Below, piece after piece: positions 37,305 to 43,494 of a stretch of 43,494 bases of DNA (position 1 is the first letter of the stretch; each line of letters opens with the position of its first letter). The stretch is taken from the NCBI GenBank assembly GCA_965369325.1, contig CBDUQI010000021.1, positions 1 to 43,494 on the forward strand, in the 5' to 3' direction. Both the position numbers and the translations under genes were made by a program. The notes under the pieces were generated by a model. It saw nothing but the letters and a program-made list of their open reading frames with translations. It did no database searches and had not been told where the DNA came from. The stretch is from CBDUQI01 sp965369325. GTDB lineage: Bacteria; Pseudomonadota; Gammaproteobacteria; Steroidobacterales; JBCBZW01.

Positions 37305-38702
37305 CTATTGCGGATAGGTACGCTCCGATGGGCGGGTTCGCAATGGATAAAATTCGTCCCGAGCATCATCAAGCGCCCTGTTCAGCGCCTGCACAATCGC
37401 CGGATGGCGATCTGCGTAGCTGTACGCTTCGCCTTCGGCACCGTGGGCGTCGAACAGCATCTGGTACGGTGATTCAAACCCGGGAAGCTGATCAAACTTC
37501 TCGAATGCACCCAGGCTGCCCGTGTAGTACGCGTGAGTGACGTACTTCCATTCCTGCGAGCGGATAGCGACGATATTTTCGTTGTTGAAAAAATACAGAT
37601 AGTCGTGCGGCGAGCTGCGGGGGTCAGCAAACACCGGCAGGAGACTCTCGCCGTCCAGGACTCTGGCCTCGGGCGTTACACCGAGCAATTGCGCTATCGT
37701 CGGTAACAGATCAATATTCATCGTCATCGACTCCGATACCTGCCCGGCATCAATGCCCCTGGGCCAGGAGGCAATGAAGGGAACGCGGTAACCACCCTCC
37801 CATGCGTTTCCCTTGCCGCCCTTTAGTCCCGCAGTGCTCCCCTCAAAAAAGGGCCCGTTATCGCTGGCGAAAACCACCAGCGTATCTTTGAGCAAATGGC
37901 GCGCCTTAAGTGCCGCAACAATTTCTCCGGTACTCCAGTCCAGTTCCTCAACGGTGTCGCCGTACAATCCCGCCGCCGACGCGCCGCGAAACGCCTCGGA
38001 TGCGTACAACGGGATGTGCGGGAACGTATGCGAGAGCATCAGAAAGAATGGCTCGCTAGAGTTCTCCGTGATGAACTTGACCGCCTCCTGCGTGTATCGC
38101 CGGGTCAGCGTAGACTGCTTGACCGGTGTTTCGATGACGTCTTTGCCATCAAACAACGCGAAGTCCGGCATGTCATTGCTATGCGGTACTCCGAAGAAGC
38201 GCTGAAAACCGTGCTCGAGCGGTGAGTACTTCGCCAGATTGCCGAGATGCCACTTGCCGACCAGCATCGTTTGGTAGCCGGCGCGCCTGACCAGTTCGGC
38301 GATGGTCTCCTCTGATTCGGGCAGTCCGTTGCTTGCCTTGGCCGTCACGACTTTCCAGGCGAGTCCGGCGCGAATCGCGTAGCGTCCCGTCATCAGTCCG
38401 GCGCGCGACGGCGAGCATACATTCGCGCTGGCGTAAGCGTGAGTAAAGCGCATGCCGCTCCTGGCCAGTTGATCTATATGCGGTGTACGGATGCGGGTTG
38501 CACCGTAGACGCCGATGTCGCCATACCCCAGATCGTCGGCGAGGATAATCACGATGTTGGGTGGTCGCGGTGGTTGCTGTTGTTCCGCGTTTGCCTTAGC
38601 AAGGCCCGGCGGCGAGGCCAACACCATGCCGACAAGGACCGCGGCCCGGGTGCGGTGTCGCACCGACTTAAAACCGTTTCCTAGCCAATCCCTGATTTTC
38701 AC
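37305..38702 (-). CDS. Secreted FGly-dependent sulfatase
   Basis: Type I sulfatases hydrolyse sulfate esters with a formylglycine made from Cys in CxPxR. The 465-residue product has a signal-like N-terminus (AAVLVGMVLASPPGLAKANA, about 20-40), the metal-binding ILADDLGYGDIG (53-64), the CSPSRAG motif (Cys96) with the following LMTGRYAIRAGL, GKWHLGN, and FASDNGPFFEG. The substrate cannot be deduced. It would require a formylglycine-generating enzyme or anaerobic maturase, not present here. It is the last gene of the operon, 33 bp after the aldehyde dehydrogenase. Confidence 0.93.
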   Translation of the reverse strand: MKIRDWLGNGFKSVRHRTRAAVLVGMVLASPPGLAKANAEQQQPPRPPNIVIILADDLGYGDIGVYGATRIRTPHIDQLARSGMRFTHAYASANVCSPSRAGLMTGRYAIRAGLAWKVVTAKASNGLPESEETIAELVRRAGYQTMLVGKWHLGNLAKYSPLEHGFQRFFGVPHSNDMPDFALFDGKDVIETPVKQSTLTRRYTQEAVKFITENSSEPFFLMLSHTFPHIPLYASEAFRGASAAGLYGDTVEELDWSTGEIVAALKARHLLKDTLVVFASDNGPFFEGSTAGLKGGKGNAWEGGYRVPFIASWPRGIDAGQVSESMTMNIDLLPTIAQLLGVTPEARVLDGESLLPVFADPRSSPHDYLYFFNNENIVAIRSQEWKYVTHAYYTGSLGAFEKFDQLPGFESPYQMLFDAHGAEGEAYSYADRHPAIVQALNRALDDARDEFYPLRTRPSERTYPQ

Positions 38703-38735
38703 AACACGCCTCTAGTATTCGTTGGTGCATGGCGC

Positions 38736-40229
38736 TCAGAGGCGCACGATCACCGACTTCAGCTCCGTGTACTGAAGCAGTGACTCGAAGCCGTTCTCGC
38801 GCCCCCAACCTGACTGGCGATAGCCACCGAACGGCACGGCCATATCCGGTATTCCGTGGCAGTTCACCCACACGATGCCGGCCCTGATCGCGGCCGCCAT
38901 GCGATGCGCCCGGCCAACATCGCGGCTCCAGATGCTCGCGGCCAGCCCGTAATCACTACGGTTGGCAACCGCCGCGATGTCTTCGCTTAGCCTGAACGGC
39001 ATTGCCACCAGCACCGGCCCGAATATCTCCTCGCGCACCACCGACATGCCCGGATCGACGTCCGCCATGACCGTGGGCTGCAAGTAGTAGCCTTCGTGTT
39101 TCTCGATGCGCGAACCCCCAGCAACCACCCGCGCTCCTTCGCGCACACCGCCTTCGATCATCTGGCACACGCGATGCAGGTGTGCTTGTGAGATCAGCGG
39201 CCCCATGCGCGCATCCGGATCGCTCGCCGGGCCGACGCGCATGTCGCGCGCGATCTGCGCGACGCCCTTGATAACGGTATCGAAAACCGATTCCTCGACG
39301 TACAGCCGCGAGCCGGCAATGCAGGTCTGTCCGGCGTTGGCGAAAATGGCGTCGGCAGCGCCGGCAATCGCCTGCTCGATGTCCGCATCTGCAAACACGA
39401 TCACTGCGGATTTTCCACCGAGTTCCAGCGTCACTTTCTTCAGGTTGCCTTGTGCGGCCGCGATGATCCGCCGGCCAACACCGGTTGAACCGGTAAATGA
39501 CACCTTGTCAACATCATCGTGCTCAACCAGGTGTTGCCCCACGCGCTCGCCCTGCCCGTGCAGGATGTTCACGACTCCCGCCGGTACACCCGCCTCGATT
39601 AGCAACTCACCCAGCCTGGTGGTAGACAGCGGCGTGAGTTCCGCGGGCTTGACGATGCAACTGCAGCCGGCTGCTAATGCGGGCGCAATCTTCCAGGCCG
39701 CCTGCACCAACGGCCCGTTCCAGGGCACGATCAGCGCGGCGACCCCGATCGCCTCGCGCCTCGTATAGGCATGAAAATCCTGGTGCGGCACCGTGGACAA
39801 TTGCTTGGTCTCACCCTCGATCTTGGTACACCAGCCGGCATAGTAGCGGAAGCACTCAGCCGCAAACGGCAGCTCGCCATGCAGCACCCCCGCATACGAC
39901 TTGCCCGAATCAAGCATCTCCAACTCGGCGATCTGCGCCGCATTCGCCTCCAGCAGATCAGCCACCCTCCACAAGATTCTGCCGCGCTCGGCCGGGCTCA
40001 GGTGTAACCATGCGCCGGCATCAAACGCACGTCGCGCGGCACTGACGGCGGCCTCGGCGTCATCCAGCGATGCTGAGGCCGCTTGCGCGATTACCTGACC
40101 TGTCGATGGATCGTGTATGTCGCAGGTTGCACCGTCGCCGCCCAGCACCCACTCGCCGTCTATCAACAGGCGTTGGGTTTGCGAGAGGCGGCGTTCAACA
40201 TCGCGCGACATCTCAAAATCACTGGGCAT
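38736..40229 (-). CDS. NAD(P)-dependent aldehyde dehydrogenase
   Basis: This is an ALDH-superfamily enzyme that oxidises an aldehyde to its acid. From ATG 40229 (GGTGA upstream) it has 497 residues with the cofactor-binding LIVPWNGP and FTGSTGVGRRI, the general base Glu269 in LELGGKSAVIVFADAD, the nucleophile Cys303 in FANAGQTCIAGSRLYV, and EEIFGPVL. The start overlaps the end of the aminotransferase gene by 11 bp. GTG 40238 and ATG 40211 are alternatives. The operon context suggests it oxidises the aldehyde made by the ThDP enzyme. Substrate unknown. Confidence 0.93.
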   Translation of the reverse strand: MPSDFEMSRDVERRLSQTQRLLIDGEWVLGGDGATCDIHDPSTGQVIAQAASASLDDAEAAVSAARRAFDAGAWLHLSPAERGRILWRVADLLEANAAQIAELEMLDSGKSYAGVLHGELPFAAECFRYYAGWCTKIEGETKQLSTVPHQDFHAYTRREAIGVAALIVPWNGPLVQAAWKIAPALAAGCSCIVKPAELTPLSTTRLGELLIEAGVPAGVVNILHGQGERVGQHLVEHDDVDKVSFTGSTGVGRRIIAAAQGNLKKVTLELGGKSAVIVFADADIEQAIAGAADAIFANAGQTCIAGSRLYVEESVFDTVIKGVAQIARDMRVGPASDPDARMGPLISQAHLHRVCQMIEGGVREGARVVAGGSRIEKHEGYYLQPTVMADVDPGMSVVREEIFGPVLVAMPFRLSEDIAAVANRSDYGLAASIWSRDVGRAHRMAAAIRAGIVWVNCHGIPDMAVPFGGYRQSGWGRENGFESLLQYTELKSVIVRL

Positions 40230-41328
40230 TACGGTCACCGCGCTCGGCGCTCATATACTCGGTCAACGCTGCGATGACGGCTTCGTTCTCCTCATCACGA
40301 CCGACGGTAATTCGAAGGAACTGATCGGACCTGCCCGCCGGGCGCGGGATAATCCCCCGAGATTGCAGGAAGGCGGCCGCCGCTGTGCCGCTCTTACCAC
40401 TGCCCGCTGAAAAACGCAGCAGATAAAAATTGGCCTGGCTGGGGACCACCTCAATGCCGAGCGCCCCAAGCGCTGGGTAGATACGCGCGAGTGACGCGGC
40501 ATTACACTCACGCACCCGCGCAACGTGCGCGGTATCCTGTATCGCCGCTGCTGCTGCCGCCATGGCCGGCCCGGTCACATTGAACGGCGTGCGTATTCGC
40601 TGGACCAGATCGACAATGGGCTGCGGGCAGTAGGCCCAACCTATGCGCAGTGCCGGTAGCGCGTATATCTTAGAGAACGTGCGGGTCATCACGACGTTGT
40701 CAAACTCGCGCACCAAGGCCTCGCCGGCCTCGTAATCAGCCTCCGTTACGTACTCCGCGTAGGCACTGTCCACCAGTAGCAGGCAGTCCTGCGGCAAGCC
40801 CGCGTGCAGTCGGCGCAACTGCGCGCCATCAATGCAGGTGCCGGTCGGGTTGTTGGGATTCGCGATGGAGCAAAAACGGGTGCGCGCGCTTACTCGCGCC
40901 AGCATCGCCTCTACATCCACCCGATAGTTACGCTCCGGCGCGATCACGAGCTGCGCGCCTTGCGCGAGACAATGAATGTTGCACATGACAAAACCGTTTT
41001 CACTGAGCAGCGCCTCGTCACCAGGAGCCACAAACGTACGCACCATCAGCTGGATCAACTCATCAGATCCGTTGCCGCAAACGATACGCTCCGGCTCCAG
41101 CCCGTGCACCTGCGCAATGGCCTCCCGGACAGCTCGTTGCGACCCATCGGGGTAGCGGGAGATATCCGCAGCGGCATGACTATACGCGGCAACGGCGGCG
41201 GCGCTGGGGCCGTAAGAAGACTCGTTCGAGGAGAGTTTGATCGGCTGCTCGATGCCCGCGATCCCAGACTCACCCTGCACGTAGGGCGCAATGCTCAGGA
41301 CGCCGGGATTTGCTTTCGGGCTTGTCAC
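40219..41328 (-). CDS. HisC-like PLP-dependent aminotransferase
   Basis: This is a fold-type I aminotransferase of the histidinol-phosphate aminotransferase group, 369 residues. It has LSSNESSYGPS (substrate cap), GNGSDELIQLM (PLP phosphate), IANPNNPTG, and the Schiff-base Lys220 in TRTFSKIYALPALRIGWAY. HisC relatives often act on aromatic amino acids or other substrates. No his genes are nearby, so the symbol hisC is not given. It lies 13 bp after the ThDP enzyme gene and overlaps the aldehyde dehydrogenase gene. Confidence 0.9.
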   Translation of the reverse strand: MTSPKANPGVLSIAPYVQGESGIAGIEQPIKLSSNESSYGPSAAAVAAYSHAAADISRYPDGSQRAVREAIAQVHGLEPERIVCGNGSDELIQLMVRTFVAPGDEALLSENGFVMCNIHCLAQGAQLVIAPERNYRVDVEAMLARVSARTRFCSIANPNNPTGTCIDGAQLRRLHAGLPQDCLLLVDSAYAEYVTEADYEAGEALVREFDNVVMTRTFSKIYALPALRIGWAYCPQPIVDLVQRIRTPFNVTGPAMAAAAAAIQDTAHVARVRECNAASLARIYPALGALGIEVVPSQANFYLLRFSAGSGKSGTAAAAFLQSRGIIPRPAGRSDQFLRITVGRDEENEAVIAALTEYMSAERGDRNAQ

Positions 41329-41341
41329 ATACTTCTCCGGA

Positions 41342-43030
41342 TCAGGAACACACGTGCTTGCGATTTTGCGGCATCATCAGAAATGGCCAGGGCGCAGGGA
41401 AGAATTCATCAACCGTAACCTCAATGATCGACGGGCCCTGCTCCTCGAACGCCCGTTGGATGGCACCTCGCAACGACTCCGGGTCATGCGCAGAGAATCC
41501 GGCGGCACCAAAGCTCTCGGCCATGCGCACGAAATCCGGGTTGTGCAGGTCCGAGCAGATGACGCGGCCGTCAAACCACTCTTTCTGCTGGCGCTGCACA
41601 TTGGTGTAGCGGTTGTCATTGAAAATGATGCTCACCAGTGGCAGGCGGTATTGCACGGCGGTGGCCAGCTCCTGGATGGTAAACATGATGCCGCCGTCGC
41701 CGCTGATCTGGATGACGCGTTTGTTGGGATGTGCGGCAACCACACCGAGGGCTGTTGCATAACCGTAGCCCAGCGTTCCCATGTAGCCCGCGCTGATGTG
41801 CTGGCGCGGCTGATTGACGGGAAAGCCATACCACGACGCAAAGCCGACCTGAGTGACCTCATCGACGAAGATACCGTCGTCGGGCAACTCGGCGCGGATG
41901 ACGTCCAGGTACGCCATCTGTGGCGCGACTTTGGCCCGTATCCGGGCATCGACGGAGGTACGCAGCGCAAGCAACTCGTCGCGACGTGATGGCGCGCGGA
42001 ATCCGTCCTCAGCAAGATGTTCTGACATGGCCGAGAGCACTGCATCGGCATCACCGGTGATACCCAGTTCCGGCGTGCATATCCGATCCACCTGCGCCGG
42101 ATCAATGTCGACCCGGATGAGTTTCAGGTCTTCGTCTTTGCCCCACATTACCAGTGGCCAGTGCAGGCGCGTGCCCACCGCGAGCACCACATCCGCCTCA
42201 GCCCACAGTGCATGCCCCATCGGGAAATTCGCGCTCAGGTAGTGGCTGTGTGGCAGCACGCCTTTGCCGCTTCTACAAGCCACCACCGGTGCCTGCACCG
42301 CCTCAGCCACCTGGCACACCATATCGGCAGCGCCGATCGCGCCGGAGCCGACAACGATCAGTGGTTTGTGCGCACCGCGCAGCATCCGCACCGCCTGGGC
42401 GATCGCCTCACGATCGGGTGCGGGCGCGCCGGATGCGCCGGATGCGACGGATGCGTGAGCTAGCGGGCCAAGCGAAACTTCCTGGCCCATAATATCCATC
42501 GGCATCTCAACCTCGACCGGTCGCGGCGCGCCGGATGAGAGCTGTCTGAACGCCTCGTCGATCACTTCGGGCGTATCCTCGGGCCGCTCGATACGCTCGG
42601 CCCACTTGGTGATGTGGCGGATCATACCCAGTTGATCGTCAAGCTCGTGCAGGTCACCGTAGCCCTTACCAATCGCCGTAGAGGGGATCTGGCCGGAGAT
42701 GCACAACACAGGGGCGTAATTCGCCCAGGCGGTGCAAAGGGCTGCAGAGGCGTTGAGCAGGCCCGGCCCGGGCACCACCGCGCAAACCCCTGGGCGGCCG
42801 GTGGACTTGGCGTACCCGTACGCCATGTAGGCGGCGCCCTGCTCGTGGCGTGAGCTGATCAGGCGCAACTTGTCCTGCTGTGAATACATGGCATCGAACA
42901 GATGATCGAGCTGCCCGCCCGGCAACGCGAAGACAGTATCCACGCCGTGCCCACGCAGGGATCTAACGATGGCCTGGGCACCGCTCAGGCGCTGCGGTTT
43001 AATCAACTTGTTGTCAGTGGTGTCGGGCAT
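41342..43030 (-). CDS. ThDP-dependent acetolactate-synthase-like enzyme
   Basis: This 562-residue member of the acetolactate synthase/benzoylformate decarboxylase superfamily has the PYR domain with the ThDP-activating Glu63 (SSRHEQGAAYMAYGYAKSTG), a central domain (about 200-330) and the PP domain with the ThDP motif GDGGIMF (from 444) ending in NDNRY. The ATG at 43030 has GGGAG seven to eight bases before and lies one base after the previous stop codon. A much longer frame is rejected. Neighbouring aminotransferase and ALDH genes suggest a 2-oxoacid decarboxylase rather than a branched-chain amino acid enzyme; no regulatory subunit (ilvH) is seen. A small 9-bp tandem repeat near 42427-42454 encodes part of the ASGASGA linker. 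Confidence 0.88.
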   Translation of the reverse strand: MPDTTDNKLIKPQRLSGAQAIVRSLRGHGVDTVFALPGGQLDHLFDAMYSQQDKLRLISSRHEQGAAYMAYGYAKSTGRPGVCAVVPGPGLLNASAALCTAWANYAPVLCISGQIPSTAIGKGYGDLHELDDQLGMIRHITKWAERIERPEDTPEVIDEAFRQLSSGAPRPVEVEMPMDIMGQEVSLGPLAHASVASGASGAPAPDREAIAQAVRMLRGAHKPLIVVGSGAIGAADMVCQVAEAVQAPVVACRSGKGVLPHSHYLSANFPMGHALWAEADVVLAVGTRLHWPLVMWGKDEDLKLIRVDIDPAQVDRICTPELGITGDADAVLSAMSEHLAEDGFRAPSRRDELLALRTSVDARIRAKVAPQMAYLDVIRAELPDDGIFVDEVTQVGFASWYGFPVNQPRQHISAGYMGTLGYGYATALGVVAAHPNKRVIQISGDGGIMFTIQELATAVQYRLPLVSIIFNDNRYTNVQRQQKEWFDGRVICSDLHNPDFVRMAESFGAAGFSAHDPESLRGAIQRAFEEQGPSIIEVTVDEFFPAPWPFLMMPQNRKHVCS

Positions 43031-43031
43031 A

Positions 43032-43286
43032 TCAGCGCTCCCGTGCCCGCTTCTGAGCCCGGCGCCGGCGGTAACGAAACAGAAAGAACGGAAAGGCAAG
43101 GAAGTACAGCCACACCTGGGGGTTACGCAGGGCCGTAGCGAACGCCGACAGCACGTCGTTCGGGCTGACGTAGACCTTGCTCTGCATCGATTGTTCCGGC
43201 GCACTGTGGATGATTAGATGGTCTTTCTTATATTCGAAGTGACCGAACTGAAAATCAACATCTGCCAGTTTACTTCTTACCTTCAT
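43032..43286 (-). CDS. Small single-pass membrane protein, unknown
   Basis: The 84-residue product has a polar N-terminal part (about 1-58), one hydrophobic segment (VWLYFLAFPFFLF, about 59-71) and a strongly basic tail (RYRRRRAQKRARER), which favours a cytoplasmic C-terminus. I recognise no family. It starts 22 bp after the upstream gene and ends one base before the ThDP enzyme start, so it is firmly within the operon. The weak ribosome binding site (GGGA, 12 bases away) suggests coupling to the preceding gene. Confidence 0.7.
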   Translation of the reverse strand: MKVRSKLADVDFQFGHFEYKKDHLIIHSAPEQSMQSKVYVSPNDVLSAFATALRNPQVWLYFLAFPFFLFRYRRRRAQKRARER

Positions 43287-43308
43287 TTTCTTGATCAGTC
43301 CCGCGCTA

Positions 43309-43494
43309 TCAGCTGCTCTTCAGGCGGCCGGTGCGCTGCGCGTATGCAATCCGCTTCTCCAGCAGGCCCGACATGTCTTCCGGCGCGTAGCCAGCGGGCG
43401 GCGTGAACTGCCCGCGGCCGTACAGATCGTCGAACACTTCTTTGCATATCGAGACCTTGTCCGACAGCGTCTTCGGTGGCTTGCCCGGCGGGAA
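43309..43494 (-). CDS. Incomplete gene at window edge, C-terminal 61 residues
   Basis: An open frame enters from the right edge and stops with TGA at 43311-43309. The visible end reads FPPGKPPKTLSDKVSICKEV, then about 41 more residues with GRGQFTPPAGYAPEDMSGLLEKR and a terminal RLKSS. No family is recognised from this fragment. It lies 22 bp upstream of the small membrane protein gene and appears to be an earlier gene of the same operon. Confidence 0.7.
   Translation of the reverse strand, partial: FPPGKPPKTLSDKVSICKEVFDDLYGRGQFTPPAGYAPEDMSGLLEKRIAYAQRTGRLKSS

Noticed and set aside
43031..43204. 58-residue extension of the ThDP enzyme
   Set aside because: It overlaps the small membrane protein gene in another frame, is Arg/Cys-rich and unlike the family. 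The ATG at 43030 has a good ribosome binding site.

Overview
The window reads as the chromosome of a gammaproteobacterium, moderately GC-rich and Gram-negative: it has a TonB-dependent receptor, an Lpp/OprI-type lipoprotein and lipoboxes. The gene order tRNA-Tyr, tRNA-Gly, tRNA-Thr, tuf, tRNA-Trp, secE, nusG, rplKA, rplJL, rpoBC, then rpsL, rpsG, fusA, tuf, rpsJ, rplC is the joined rpoBC/str/S10 supercluster known from Gammaproteobacteria. The genus cannot be fixed. The receptor type and overall gene content would fit the Woeseiales/Steroidobacterales/Nevskiales side of the class, but that is a guess.

Positions 1-22360 are the translation and transcription core, nearly all on the minus strand. 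Two strong sigma70-type promoters drive it: one before tRNA-Tyr (about 22345) and one before rpsL (about 5933). A third likely promoter (about 882) lies in an unusually long gap between rpsJ and rplC. The L10 leader lies before rplJ, and a terminator-like attenuator hairpin lies between rplL and rpoB. The two tuf genes share an 1151-bp stretch in which I find no difference. One gene of another kind, a PAS-GGDEF-EAL cyclic-di-GMP enzyme, sits on the opposite strand between rpoC and rpsL and separates two normally adjacent operons.

Positions 22360-33530 hold envelope and accessory genes. An Lpp/OprI-like lipoprotein ends in lysine and converges on an L,D-transpeptidase, the enzyme class that can attach such lipoproteins to peptidoglycan. 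Next come a Sir2 deacylase translationally coupled to an ATP-grasp ligase-like protein, a lipoprotein whose leader contains a recognisable class I (GEMM) cyclic-di-GMP riboswitch, a divergent FG-GAP/dockerin-like secreted protein, mscL, a patatin-like lipase, a double TonB-C-domain protein and a fragment of an ECF sigma factor.

Positions 33530-43494 hold a large TonB-dependent receptor with a structured leader, a gene-poor stretch, and then a tight minus-strand operon. That operon runs from an incomplete gene at the window edge through a small membrane protein, a ThDP-dependent acetolactate-synthase-like enzyme, a HisC-like aminotransferase, an aldehyde dehydrogenase and a secreted FGly-type sulfatase. 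The three soluble enzymes could form a transamination-decarboxylation-oxidation route. The most interesting items are the riboswitch-controlled lipoprotein together with the c-di-GMP enzyme, this catabolic operon, the Sir2/ATP-grasp pair and the relocated S10-operon promoter.
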